Counted from the stretch's first letter, positions 30,066 through 43,058 are shown. The stretch is DNA of 64,000 nucleotides from Aegilops tauschii subsp. strangulata (GCF_002575655.3 NC_053040.3:350491267-350555266); one strand, 5' to 3'. Numbers and translations are program-made. Notes: generated by a model not told the origin, from the sequence alone.

Positions 30066-31532
30066 TGATACGTCTCCAACGTATCTATAATTTTTGATTG
30101 TTCCATGCTATTTTATTATCAATCTGGGATGTTTTATAATCATTTTATATCTTTTTTGGTACTAACCTATTGACATAGTGCCAAGTGCTAGTTGTTGTTT
30201 TTTCCATGTTTTTTACATCGCAGGAATCAATATCAGATGAAGTCCAAATGCCACGAAACTCCACGATGATTTTTTATGGGCCAGAAGAAGGCAATGGGCC
30301 CTGGTTGCACCTGTTGGTGCCCCGAGGGGGGCACAACCCACCAGGGCACGGCAGGAGGCCTAGGCGCGCCCTGGTGGGTTGTGCCCACCTCGGGTGCCAC
30401 CCGGACCGCCTCTTTGCTCTATAAATACCCCAAAAATACCAGAACCCTAGAACGCTGCAGAGTCCAGAACCACCAGATCAATCTAGACACCATCACGGAG
30501 GGGTTCACCATTTCCATTGGTGCTTCTCCGATGATGTGTCAGTAGTTCTCCTTCGGGTCCGTAGTTAGTAGCTAGATGACTTTCTCTCTCTCGCTGAATT
30601 CTCAATACAATGGTCTCTTGGAGATCCATATGATGTAACTCTTTTTGCGGTGTGTTTGTTGGGATCTTATGAACTTCGAGTTTATGATCAGCTATATCTT
30701 TTTATATCCATGAAAGTTATTTGAGTTTCTTTGATCTCTTATATGCATGATCTCTTATAGCCTCATATTTCTTCTCCGATATTTGGGTTTTGTTTGGCTA
30801 ACTTGATCTATTTATCTTGCAATGGGAAGAGGTGCCTGGTAGTGGGTTCGATCTTACGGTGCTTGATCCCAGTGACAGAAAGGGAACCGACACGTATGTA
30901 TCGTTGCTACTAAGGATAAAAAGACGAGATCTATATCTTCCGCCATATAGATAAACGGATCTTGTCTACATCATGTCATCGTTCTTATTGCATTACTCCG
31001 TTTTTTCATGAACTTAATACACTAGATGCATGCTGGATAGCGGTCGATGTGTGGAGTAATAGTAGTAGATGCAGGCAGGAGTCGGTCTACTAATCTTGGA
31101 CGTGATGCCTATGTAATGATCATTGCCTGGATATCGTCATAATTATTTGAAGTTCTATCAATTGCCCAATAGTAATTTGTTTACCCACTGTTTGTTATTT
31201 TTCTCTCGAGAGAAGCCACTAGTGAAACCTACGGCCCCCGGGTCCTTTTCCTCATATATTTGCTTTGTGATCTATTATTTCAATCTATTACAACTTTCTC
31301 CCGTCAAGAGGAACTTTCTGGTGCCGTTGCCCGAAAGGGTTTGAGAACCCCTTTAACACGTCGGGTTGCGAGGTATTGTTATTTGTGTGCAGGGGTTGTT
31401 TACGTTGTGTTGCTTGGTTCTCCTACTGGTTTGATAACCTTGGTTTCATTTTTGAGGGAAATACCTACCGCTGCTGTGGTGCATCATCCCTTCCTCTTTT
31501 GGGAAATACCGACATAGCTTCAAGCGACATCA
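30066..31532 (+). repeat. 5' LTR, 1467 bp
   Basis: TGATACGTCT to GCGACATCA. The end was set by collinearity with the solo LTR at 26788-28371, whose TSD is perfect. A TATAAATACC promoter motif lies at about 30420. Confidence 0.8.
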
Positions 31533-31542
31533 GAAGGAATTT

Positions 31543-31558
31543 CTGGCACCGTTGCCGG
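31543..31558 (+). promoter_or_regulatory. Primer-binding site
   Basis: CTGGCACCGTTGCCGG, 10 bases after the LTR. Related motifs occur at 31317 (inside the LTR) and at 31601, so three candidate sites exist within 300 bp. Confidence 0.6.
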
Positions 31559-31791
31559 CGAGAATCAAGTCAAGATAGCCTCCCGTCAGCACGCCAATTT
31601 CTGGCGCCGTTGCCGAGGAGGATCTTCAACATAACCAGGTTCCTAATCACAAATCTCATCTCCTCGCAATTTACATTATTTGTCATTTGCCTCTCATTTT
31701 CCTCTCCCCCACTTCACAAAAAATTGCCGTTTTATTCGCCCCTCTTTTCCGTTTGCCGTTTTCTCGTCAGATCTATTCTCTGCTTGCAATC

Positions 31792-32496
31792 ATGAGTGAT
31801 TTCGGTATGGCACCAACAGATGATGGCCTGACTCCTAAGATTGGACGTACAGGCAATCTGGATGCTAAAACTTTTATCTTAGGGAAAGGGAACATTATGG
31901 GAAAAGAATGTATCCAAGAATTTTTCAATTGTGTTGGAAATCTAAGTCTTGATGATGCTCCTATACTTAAAACTACTAGATCTTATGCGGATGCTATTTC
32001 AGCACTAGTTCTGAAACTTGAAAGTAAATTTATCCGCACTCATCCTACTTTTCAAAGATTGTTTTTTGAGCTTCACAAAATAAAGAATCCTAGAGCCAAA
32101 AGGTTGGCCACTCTTGTTCTTATGAACGAGTTTGACTACATAATTCAGGAAGCTAGGGAAATCTTTGATTTTTATGGTATGAATCATGAAAAGCCCGTGA
32201 TAGATGAAATTCTTTACAATAGTGACTATGAACTAAGGCATTTTCTTGTGGATAATAAGATCTTTGATGAGAATCTTAAAAAGGAGGTTCCCGTTCTAGA
32301 AATAATCCAACAAGTTTTTAATAATGTTAATCAACACTATTCTTGGATTGTTGCGGGAAATCAAAGGGGTTATGATGAAAAACAATTAAGGAATGCTAAA
32401 GTTTCTATGGATAATATGTTTTATGTTGTGTTTACAAAACCTCCAGATAAAAATACCCCCAAGAAAATTAGGAAGAAGAAGGATGACAAAACTTAG
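31792..32496 (+). CDS. 234-aa ORF of the non-autonomous Gypsy element
   Basis: Starts at ATG 31792 and stops at TAG 32494-32496. It begins MSDFGMAPTDDGLTPKIG and is mostly helical and charged, with a basic tail (KNTPKKIRKKKDDKT). It has no zinc knuckle, protease or polymerase motif. It occupies the place of gag-pol in an element that otherwise lacks both. The frame is fully open over 234 codons in a decaying context, which suggests recent selection or recent spread. The role is unknown; it may be a gag-derived or cis-packaging protein. Confidence 0.65.
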   Translation: MSDFGMAPTDDGLTPKIGRTGNLDAKTFILGKGNIMGKECIQEFFNCVGNLSLDDAPILKTTRSYADAISALVLKLESKFIRTHPTFQRLFFELHKIKNPRAKRLATLVLMNEFDYIIQEAREIFDFYGMNHEKPVIDEILYNSDYELRHFLVDNKIFDENLKKEVPVLEIIQQVFNNVNQHYSWIVAGNQRGYDEKQLRNAKVSMDNMFYVVFTKPPDKNTPKKIRKKKDDKT

Positions 32497-34973
32497 ATCC
32501 TTGCCTTACGCCTAGCTAACGGCGTAAAACTATAGTGCTTGTTGGGAGGCAACCCAATGCATAAAATTTATTTTTGCTTTTTTCTTTATGTTCTTGAGTG
32601 TTTACACAATTATGCTACTTCTATGATTGTTTTTTTGTGTTTTAATTAGTGTTTGTGCCAAGTAAAACCTATAGGATCTTCTTGGGTGATAGTTGTTTGA
32701 TCTTGCTGAAAAGGACAGAAACTTTGTGCTCACAAAAATAATTTTCATAAATCACAAAAAAGAGATTTTTCCCTGATTCTTTTTGCAGATGATTAATATA
32801 CAAATTACCCAGGTCTTCCTATTTTGGAAGAATTTTTGGAGTTATATAAGTATTGGCAAAAGTCAGATTGCTACAGACTGTTCTGTTTTGACAGATTCTG
32901 TTTTCTTTGTGTTGTGTGCTTATTTTGATGGCTCTATGGTTTTCTTTGATGAGTTTTTGCCATAAAAAAGTTGGAATACAGTATATATAATACAAAAACA
33001 AAATATTAATTGGTTTGATACAGCACTTATAGTAGTGGTTTGCTTTCTTATACTAACGGATCTCACAAAGGTTTTGTTGAGTTTTGTGTGATTGAAGTTT
33101 TCAAGTTTTGGGTTATCTTAGGATGGATGAAGGAAGGATGTAAGAGCCTAAGCTTGGGGATGCCCCAGCATCCCAAGCTATTATTCAAGAATGAGCAACC
33201 AACTAAGCTTGGGGATGCCCCCGAGTGGCATCCCCGCTTTCTTCCAACAACTATCGGTATTTTACTCGAGACTATATATTTATTCGTCACATGATATGTG
33301 TTTTGCTTGGAGCGTCTTGTATGATATGAGTCTTTGCTTGTTTTATTTTGTGTTTTAAGTCATCAATCCTTGCTGGACACACCTATTTGAGAGAGCCTAA
33401 ATTATATCATGACTTGTTAGAATTGCTCTCTGTGCTTCACTTAAATTTTTATGAGCTAGGACTTGCTCTAGTGCTTCACTTATATATTTTTGAGCACGGT
33501 GTGCTTTGTTATTTTTGAAGAAATGATGTTTTGATTCACTCAGATTTTTTTGAGAGTTGGTAAAATTTTGAAGAAATTCTCTCTTACTTCACTTAAATTA
33601 TTTTGAGAGAAATAAAATGTGTTATGCTCATGATCTTCACTTATATTTGTTTGAGCTTATGAAAAGCAACACATGAAAATTAGTCCCAAAGTGATAGATA
33701 TCAAAGAAGGATAAAGAAAAAATGTCATTAAGATCATTGGACAAAATAAACTTGATTCTTAGTAATAGTTTTGAGATATGATGATGTGATATGTGAGTTA
33801 TGTTGATGAGTAATTGTGCCCTAGTAAGAATATTGGTGTTAAGGTTTGTGATTCCCTATGCCTGCACGAAAGTCAATAATCATGCGATGAAAATTATATC
33901 CTACTTGTGGTGCATTATTCAGTGTTAATTATGCACAATTCTTGCTTATGAGATTATTCGTTTCTTGGTTGGTCGCTTCTCAATCTTTGTGCTAGCCTTC
34001 ATTTTGCACTAAGTATGACCTCTACTTGTGCATCCAAAATCCTTTAAACTAGTTTTGCCACATGAGTCCACTATATCTACCTATATGCAGTATTCTTTTG
34101 CCGTTCTAAGCAAATTTGCATGTGCCATGTCTAATTTTCAAAATAAACCTCTCTTTTGTGTGTTTGTTTCGCTCGCGGAACGGTAACAGGTGGCTAATAT
34201 TTTCCATGCTAGATGTGTTATTCTCACGATGAGTGTTTATTCACTTGTCATTGCACGAGAGTAAGGCTAACGTTTTAGGGATGCCCAGTCCCGAAATGGA
34301 AAAATGAATTTACTTTATGTTGTCAAATAATAAATTCCTTGGAAAGTGTTGGTATGGAGGGCACCCGTGGATACGGTTAGCCATGGAAAGTGAAAGTATG
34401 GTGGAAAAAGGAATAAACTTTATTTTCTATTTGGGAACCGCCTATGGCATATCTAGCATGGAAAGTGTTCGTAGCTCTACGTCGTTTTCGTTGGTGGGAT
34501 GGATACACCTCCCAAAATGTTTTTATCTCAAATTTTTCGCTTTGAGCTCTAGCACCTCTACACATCCCTACTTCCCTCTGCGACGGCCTTTCTTTTACTT
34601 TATGCAATTTTTACTTTGAGTCTCCATCTTCTCTTACAAAAGCACCAACTAGGAGGTAGTATGATCATGCTCAAGTATTGGGGGTAGTTAATATTCGAGT
34701 GTGTTTCATGAATGGATCAATGTTTGAGCATGATGGGCTAGGGATAACTTATTTTAGCGTTGATATTTTGAAAGACATGGTTGTTTGTTGACATGCTTGA
34801 GTATCTAAATTATTATGTCAAAACTAGACTATTGCTATGAATCACATAGAAGTCCAAATGTCCATGCTATAAAGAAAAGAATATGATATGACTTGATGAA
34901 CAGCACTCCACATCAAAAATTCTAATTTATCACTTACCTACTCGAGGACGAGCAGGATTAAGCTTGGGGATGC
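32497..34973 (+). other. Non-coding internal tail of the Gypsy element
   Basis: AT-rich. It includes TTGGGAGGCAACCC-type sequence after the ORF and two GCTTGGGGATGCC motifs near 33153 and 33207 that copy the purine tract. A run of TTTTTGAG...CACTTA repeats spans 33440-33660. No coding sequence seen. Confidence 0.6.
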
Positions 34974-36233
34974 TGATACGTCTCCAACGTATCTATAATT
35001 TTTGATTGTTCCATGCTATTTTATTATCAATCTTGGATGTTTTATAATCATTTTATATCATTTTTTGGTACTAACCTATTGACATAGTGCCAAGTGGCAG
35101 TTGCTGTTTTTTCCATGTTTCTTACATCGCAGGAAATCAATATCAGATGAAGTCCAAATGCCACGAAACTCCACGATGATTTTTTATGGGCCAGAAGGAA
35201 GGCAATGGGCCCTGGTTGCACCTGGGGGGTGCCCTGAGGGGGCACAGCCCACCAGGACGCGCCCTGGTGGGTTGTGCCCACCTCGGGTGCCCCCGGGACC
35301 GCCTCTTTGCTCTATAAATACCCCCAAAAATACCAAAACCCTAGAAGCGTCGACGAAATACTCATCCAACAGCCACAAAGTCCAGAACCACCAGATCCAA
35401 TCTGGACACCATCACGGAGGGGTTCACCACTTCCATTGGTGCCTCTCCGACGATGCGTGAGTAGTTCTTTGTAGACCTTCGGGGTCCATAGTTAGTAGCT
35501 AGATGGCTTTCTCTCTCTCGCTGAATTCTCAATACAATGGTCTCTTGGAGATCCATATGATGTAACTCTTTTTGCGGTGCATTTGTTGGGATCTGATAAA
35601 CTTGGAGTTTATGATCAGCTATATCTTTTTATATCCATGAAAGTTATTTGAGTTTCTTTGATCTCTTATAGCCTCGTATTTCTTCTCCGATATTTGGGTT
35701 TTGTTTAGCCACCTTGATCTATTTATCTTGCAATGGGAAGAGGTGCCCGGTAGTGGGTTTGATCTTATGGTACTTGATCCCAGTGGCAGAAAGGGAACCG
35801 ACGCATATGTATGGTTGCTACTAAGGATAAAAATATGAGATCTATATCTACCGCCATATAGATAAACGGATCTTGTCTACATCATGTCATTGTTCTTATT
35901 GCATTACTCCGTTTTTTCATTAACTTAATACACCAGATGCATGCTGGATAGCGGTCTATGTGTGGAGTAATAGTAGTAGATGCAGGCAGGAGTCGGTCTA
36001 CTAATCTTGGACGTGATGCCTATATAATGATCATTGCCTAGATATCGTCATAATTATTTGAAGTTCTATCAATTGCCCAACAGTAATTTGTTCACCCACC
36101 GTTTGCTATTTTTCTCGAGAGAAGCCACTAGTGAAACCTACGGCCCCCGGGTCTTTTTCCTCATATATTTGCTTTGTGATCTATTATTTCAATCTATTAT
36201 TTCAATCTATTACAACTTTCTCCCGTCGAGAGG
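34974..36233 (+). repeat. 3' LTR, interrupted
   Basis: Matches 30066-31311 of the 5' LTR closely and stops at GTCGAGAGG, where the Copia LTR begins. The remaining 220 bp or so were not found on the other side of the Copia element. Confidence 0.85.
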
Positions 36234-37958
36234 TGTTGGGGAACGTAGTAATTTCAAAAAAATTCCTACGCACACGCAAGATCATGGTGATGCATAGCAA
36301 CAAGAGGGGAGAGTGTGTCCACGTACCCTCGTAGACCGAAAGCGGAAGCGTTAGCACAACGCGGTTGATGTAGTCGTACGTCTTCACGATCTGACCGATC
36401 AAGTACCGAACGCACGGCACCTCCGAGTTCTGCACACGTTCAACTCGATGACGTCCCTCGAACTCCGATCCAGCCGAGCTTTGAGGGAGAGTTCCGTCAG
36501 CACGACGGCGTGGTGACGATGATGATGTTCTACCGACGCAGGGCTTCGCCTAAGCACCGCTACGATATAATCGAGGTGGATTATGGTGGAGGGGGGCACC
36601 GCACACGGCTAAGAGATCAAGAGATCAATTGTTGTGTCTATGGGGTGCCCCTCTCCTCCGTATATAAAGGGGTGGAGGAGGGGGAGGGCCGGCCCTCTCT
36701 ATGGCGCGCCCTAGGAGGAGTCCTACTCCCACCGGGAGTAGGATTCCTCCCTTGCAAGTAGTAGGAGTAGGAGTCAAGGAAAGGGGAGAGAGAAGAGAAG
36801 GAAGGAGGGGGCGCAGCCCCTCCCCCTTGTCCAATTCGGACTAGGCCTTGGGGGCGCGCAACCTCTCCTCTCTCTTTCCCCTAAAGCCCAATAAGGCCCA
36901 TATACTCCCCGGCGAATTCCCGTAATTCTCCGGTACTCCGAAAAATACCCGAATCACTCGGAACCTTTCCGATGTCCGAATATAGTCGTCCAATATATCG
37001 ATCTTTACGCCTCGACCATTTAGAGACTCCTCGTCATGTCCCCAATCTCATCCGGGACTCCGAACTACCTTCGGTACATCAAAACACATAAACTCATAAT
37101 ATAACCGTCATCGAACTTTAAGCGTGCGGACCCTACGGGTTCGAGAACAATGTAGACATAACCGAGACACGTCTCCGGTCAATAACCAATAGCGGAACCT
37201 GGATGCTCATATTGGCTCCCACATATTCTACGAAGATCTTTATCGGTAAACCGCATAACAACATACATTGTTGCCTTTGTCATCGGTATGTTACTTGCCC
37301 GAGATTCGATCGTTGGTATCTCAATACCTAGTTCAATATCGTTACCGGAAAGTCTCTTTACTTGTTCCGTAATACATCATCCCGCAACTAACTCATTTAG
37401 TTGCAATGCTTGCAAGGCTTATAGTGATGTGCATTACCGAGTGGGCCTAGAGAGACCTCTCCGACAATCAGAGTGACAAATCCTAATATCGAAATACGCC
37501 AACCCAACAAGTACCTTTGGAGAAACCTGTAGAGCACCTTTATAATCACCCATTTACGTTGTGACATTTGGTAGCACACAAAGTGTTCCTCCGGTAAACG
37601 GGAGTTGCATAATCTCATAGTCATAGGAACATGTATAACTCATGAAGAAAGCAATAGCAACATACTAAACGATCAAGTGCTAAGCTAACGGAATGGGTCA
37701 AGTCAATCACATCATTCTCCTAATGATGTGATCCCGTTAATCAAATGACAACTCATGTCTATGGCTAGGAAACATAACCATCTTTGATCAACGAGCTAGT
37801 CAAGTAGAGGCATACTAGTGATACTCTGTTTGTCTATGTATTCACACATGTATTACGTTTCCGGTTAATACAATTCTAGCATGAATAATAAACAATTATC
37901 ATGAGAATAAGGAAATAAATAATAACTTTATTATTGCATCTAGGGCATATTTCCTTCA
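36234..37958 (-). repeat. Copia 3' LTR, 1725 bp
   Basis: Ends in inverted TG...CA. Length and both ends fit the BARE/Angela group. Confidence 0.9.
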
Positions 37959-39668
37959 GTATCCCACTTGCCCTAGAGTCAATAATGTAGTTCACATCGC
38001 CATGTGATTTAACACCAATAGTTCACATCACCATGTGATTAACACCCATAGTTCACATCGTCATGTGACCAACACCCAAAGGGTTTACTAGAGTCAATAA
38101 TCTAGTTCACATCGCTATGTGATTAACACCCAAAGAGTACTAAGGTGTGATCATGTTTTGCTTGTGAGAGAAGCTTAGTCAACGGGTCTGTCATATTCAG
38201 AGCCGTATGTATTTTGCAAATATTCTATGTCTACAATGCTCTGCACGGAGCTACTCTAGCTAAATGCTCCCACTTTCAATATGTATCCAGATCGAGACTC
38301 AGAGTCATCCAGATCGGTGTCAAAGCTTGCATCGACGTAACTCTTTACAACGAACTCTTTATCACCTCCATAACCGAGAAACATATCCTTATTCCACTAA
38401 GGATAATTTTGACCACTGTCCAGTGATCTACTCCTAGATCACTATTGTACTCCCTTGCCAAAATCAGCGTAGGGTATACAATAGATCTGGTTCATAGCAT
38501 GGCATACTTTATAGAACCTATGGCTGAGGCATGGGGAATGACTTTCATTCTTTTTCTATATTCTGCCGTGGTCGGGCTTTGAGTCTTACTCAATTTCACA
38601 CCTTGTAACACAGGCAAGAACTCTTTCTTTGACTGTTCCATTTTGAACTACTTCAAAATCTTGTCAAGGTATGTACTCATTGAAAAAACTTATCAAGCGT
38701 CTTGATCTATCTCTATAGATCTTGATGCTCAATATGTAAGCAGCTTCACAGAGGTCTTTCTTTGAAAAACTCCTTTTAAACACTCATTTTTGCTTTGCAG
38801 AATAATTCTACATTATTTCCGATCAACAATATGTCATTCACATATACTTATCAGAAATGCTGTAGTGCTCCCACTCACTTTCTTGTAAATACAGGCTTCA
38901 CCGCAAGTCTTTATAAAACTATATGCTTTGATCAACTTATCAAAGCGTATATTCCAACTCCGAGATACTTGCACCAGTCCATAGATGAATCGCTGAAGCT
39001 TGCATATTTTGTTAGCACCTTTAGGATTGACAAAACCTTCTGGTTGCATCATATATAACTCTTCTTTAATAAATCCATTAAGGAATGTAGTTTTGTTTAT
39101 CCATTTGCCAGATTTCATAAAATGCGGCAAGTGCTAACATGATTAGGATAGATTTAAGCATAGATACGAGTGAGAAACACTCATCGTAGTAAACACCTTG
39201 AACTTGTCGAAAACCTTTTGCGACAATTCTAGCTTTGTAGATAGTAACACTACTATCAGCGTCCGTCTTCCTCTTGAAAATCCATTTAATCTCAATGGCT
39301 CGCCGATCATTGGGCAAGTCAATCAAAGTCCATACTTTGTTCTCATACATGGATCGCATCTCAGATTTCATGGCCTCAAGCCATTTTGCGGAATCTGGGC
39401 TCATCATCACTTCCTCATAGTTCGTAGGTACGTCATGGTCAAGTAACATGACCTCCAGAACAGGATTACCGTACCACTCTGGTGCGGATCTTACTCTGGT
39501 TGACCTACGAGGTTTGATAGTAACTTGATCTGAAGTTTCATGATCATCATCATTAGCTTCCTCACTAATTGGTGTAGGAGTCACAGGAACAGATTTCTGT
39601 GATGAACTACTTTCCAATAAGGGAGCTGGTACAGTTACCTCATCAAGTTCTACTTTCCTCCCACTCAT
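37959..39668 (-). pseudogene. Copia reverse transcriptase/RNase H remnant
   Basis: The minus strand shows the linker with KPRRSTRVRSAPEWYG, then the RT start (AMKSEMRSMYENKVWTLIDLP, IKWIFKRK, KARIVAKGF). After a frame break it continues with ELYMMQPEGFVNPKG and QRFIYGL. The catalytic YVDD region and RNase H are eroded into short frames down to 38450. Several frameshifts and stops make it non-functional. Confidence 0.75.
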
Positions 39669-40629
39669 TTCTTTCGAGAGAAACTCCTTTCTCTAGAAAG
39701 GATCCATTCTTAGCAACGAATGTCTTGCCTTCGGATCTGTGATAGAAGGTGTACCCAACTGTCTCCTTTGGGTATCCTATGAAGACATATTTCTCCGATT
39801 TGGGTTTGAGCTTATCAGGATGAAACTTTTTCACATAAGCGCAACCCCAAACTTTAAGAAACGACAACTTTGGTTTCTTGCCAAACCATAGTTCATACGG
39901 TGTCGTCTCAACAGATTTAGATGGTGCCCTTTTTAACGTGAATGCAGCTGTCTCTAATGCATAACCCCAAAATGATAGTGGTAAATCGGTAAGAGACATC
40001 ATAGATTGCACTATATCCAATAAAGTACGGTTATGACGTTCGGACACACCATTATGTGGTGTTCCAGGTGGCACGAATTTGTGAAACTATTCCACATTGT
40101 TTTAATTGAAGACCAAACTCGTAACTCAAATATTTGTCTCCGCGATCAGATCGTAGAAACCTTATTTTCTTGTCACGATGATTTTCCACTTCACTCTGAA
40201 GTTCTTTGAACTTTTCAAATGTTTCAGTTTCATTAAGTAGATATACCCATATCTGCTCAAATCATCTGGGAAGGTCAGAAAATAACGATACCCGTCGCGA
40301 GCCTCAACACTCATCGGACCACATACATCAGCATGTATGATTTCCAATAAGTCAGTCGCTTGCTCCATTGTTCCGGAGAACGGAGTTTTAGTCATCTTGC
40401 CCATAAGGCATGGTTCGCAAGCATCAAGTGATTCATAATCAAGTGATTCCAAAATCCCATCAGCATGGAGTTTCTTCATGCGCTTTACACCAATATGACA
40501 AAAACGGCAGTGCCACAAATAAGTTGCACTATCATTATTAAGTTTGCATCTTTTGGCTTCAATATTATGAATATGTATATCACTACGATCGAGATCCAAC
40601 AAACCATTTTCGTTGGTGTGTATGACCAT
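39643..40629 (-). pseudogene. Copia integrase remnant
   Basis: Frame 40629-40162 has the zinc-binding region (WHCRFCHIGVKRM ... CEPCLMGK) and the start of the core (IIHADVCGPMS, DDLSRYGYIYLMK). A break near 40080-40160 precedes the frame 40074-39643 with NGVSERHNRTLL, the catalytic Glu region, and the GKKPKLSFLKVWGCAYVK segment typical of Copia. It is split and inactive. Confidence 0.8.
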
Positions 40630-40745
40630 ATAAGGTTTTATTCATGTAAACATAACAACAATTGTTATCTAACTTAAATGAATAACCGTATTGCAATAAA
40701 CATGATCAAATCATATTCATGCTCAACGCAAACACCAAATAACAC

Positions 40746-41801
40746 TTATTTAGGTTCAACACTAATCCGAATGTATAGGGAGTGTGCGATGATGATCATA
40801 TCAATCTTGGAACCACTTCCAACACACATCATCACTTCACCCTTAACTAGTCTCTGTTTATTCTGCAACTCTTGTTTCGAGTTACTATTCTTAGCAACTG
40901 AACTAGTATCAAATACTGAGGGGTTGCTATAAACACTAGTAAAGTACACATCAATAACATGTATATCAAATATACCTTTATTCACTTTGCCATCCTTCTT
41001 ATCCGCCAAATACTTGGGGTAGTTCTGCTTCCAGTGACCAGTCCCTTTGCAGTAGAAGCACTCAGTCTCAGGCTTAGGTCCAGACTTGGGTTTCTTCACT
41101 TGAGCAGCAACTTGCTTGCCGTTCTTCTTTGAAGTTCCACTTCTTCCCTTTGCCCTTTTCGTGAAACTAGTGGTCTTTTCAACCATCAACACTTGATGCT
41201 TTTCTTGATTTCTACCTTCATCGATTTCAGCATCACGAAGAGCTTGGAATTGTTTCCACTATCCCTTGCATATTATAGTTCATCACGAAGTTCTAGTAAC
41301 TTGGTGATAGTGACTAGAGAACTCTGTCAATCACTGTCTTATCTGGAAGATTAACTTCCACTTGATTCAAGTGATTGTAGTACTCAGGCATTCTGAGCAC
41401 ATGCTCACTAGCTGAGAAATTCTCCTCCATCTTGTAGGCAAAGTACTGTTAGAGGTCAAATACCTCTCGACACGGGCATGAGTATGAAATACCAATTTCA
41501 ACTCTTGGAACATCTTATATGCTCTGTGGCGTTTCAAAACATTTTTGAAGTCCCGGTTCTAAGCCGTAAAGCATGGTGCACTAAACTATCAAGTAGTCAT
41601 CATACCGAGCTTTTGTCAAACATTCATAACGTCTACATCTGGTCCTGCAATAGGTCTGTCACCTAGCGGTGCATCAAGGACATAATTCTTCTGTGCAGCA
41701 ATGAGGAAAATCCTCAGATCACGGACCAAGTACGCATCATTGCTACTATCATCTTTCAACTTAGTTTTCTCTAGGAACACATATAAAACATAGGGAAGCA
41801 A
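40746..41801 (-). pseudogene. Copia gag remnant
   Basis: The frame 41192-40746 contains the zinc knuckle CFYCKGTGHWKQNY, in which the last Cys is Tyr. An N-terminal fragment lies at 41801-41616. The region between is broken by several stops. Confidence 0.7.
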
Positions 41802-42667
41802 AAACGCGAGCTATTGATCTACAACATTATTTGCAAAATACTATCAGGACTAAGTTCATGATAAATTAAAGTTCAATTAATCATATTACTTAAGAACTCC
41901 CACTTAGATAGACATCCCTCTAATCATCTAAGTTTAGGCTCTTGCCACTCCTTGTTCCATAATCCATCTAATCTTTCACCCAAAACTTGAAAACTTCACA
42001 ACACAAAACTTAACAGAAAATTTCATGATCTCCGTTAGCGAAAGAAAACAAAAGACCACTTCAAGGTACTGTAATGAACTCATTATTTATTTATATTGGT
42101 TTAAAACCTACTGTATTCCAAATTCTCTATGGTTTATAAACTATTTTACTAGCCATAGATTCATCAAAATAAGCAAACAACACACGAAAAACAGGATCTG
42201 TCAAAAACAGAACAGTCTGTAGTAATCTGTAACTAACGCAAACTTCTGGAACTCCAAAAAATCATCCAAAATAGGACTACCTAGGCAATTTGTTTATTGA
42301 TCATCAGCAATTGGAATCACTATTTTATCACGTTCTGGTGATTTTTAACAATTGTTTTCGTGAACAGAGAGTTTCTGGAAATTACAGCAAGATCAAATAA
42401 ATATCATCCAAGAAGATCCTATAGGTTTAACTTGGCACAAACACTAATTAAAACATAAAAACACATCTAACCAGAGGCTAGAACAAATATTTATTCCTAA
42501 ACAGAAGCAAAAAGCAAAAAAAACTAAAAAATAAAATTGGGTTGCCTCCTAACAAGCGCTATCGTTTAACGCCCCTAACTAGGCATAAAAGCAAGGATAG
42601 ATCTAGGTATTGCCATCTTTGGTAGGCAATCCATAAGTGGCTCTCATGGTAGATTCATATGGTAATT

Positions 42668-43000
42668 TTATTTTTTCCTAGGGAAGTGTTCCATGCCTTT
42701 CTTTAATAGAAATTGGAATCTAATATTCCATTCCTTCATATCAATAATTGCATCAATCGTTCTAAGGAAAGGTCTACCAAGAATAATAGGGCATGAAGGA
42801 TTGCAATCTATATCGAGAACAATAAAATCTACAGGCACATAGTTCCTATTTGCAACAATAAGAACATCATTAATTCTTCCCATAGGTTTCTTAATAGTGG
42901 AATCCGCAAGGTGCAAGTTTAGAGAGCAATCATCAAAATCACGGAAATCTAGCAAATCACACAAAGTTTTGGGAATAGTGGAAACACTAGCACCCAAATC
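42668..43000 (-). pseudogene. Gypsy retropepsin-like protease remnant
   Basis: The minus strand carries DLGASVSTIP (active-site motif) and, 70 residues later, CPIILGRPFLRTIDA, the paired motif of Athila-type aspartic proteases. The frame runs about 110 codons and stops at 42668, after which the non-coding tail begins. Confidence 0.75.
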
Positions 43001-43058
43001 ACATAAAGCATAGAACTCATGATCCTTAATCTTAATTTTAATAGTAGGTTCCCACTCA

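Larger units (their letters stand above)
30066..36233 (+). mobile_element. Non-autonomous Gypsy element, Athila-like
   Basis: 5' LTR 30066-31532, internal 31533-34973, 3' LTR from 34974, cut off at 36233 by a Copia insertion. The internal region has one 234-aa ORF and about 2.4 kb of non-coding DNA, with no pol. The purine tract AGCTTGGGGATGC directly precedes the 3' LTR. The LTR start TGATACGTCTCC is typical of a very abundant wheat Gypsy group (possibly Fatima-like, from memory). About 220 bp of the 3' LTR and the right TSD are missing from the expected place. Confidence 0.85.
36234..41928 (-). mobile_element. Ty1/Copia element (BARE/WIS/Angela-like), 5'-truncated
   Basis: On the minus strand: gag, integrase and reverse transcriptase remnants, purine tract GCAAGTGGGATAC, then a 1725-bp 3' LTR ending CGTTCCCCAACA at 36234. 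The LTR start reads TGAAGGAAATATGCCC, close to the TGTTGGAAATATGCCC of this family. The 5' LTR is missing. The 5' leader breaks off near 41928 and is joined to inverted Gypsy sequence. Confidence 0.85.
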
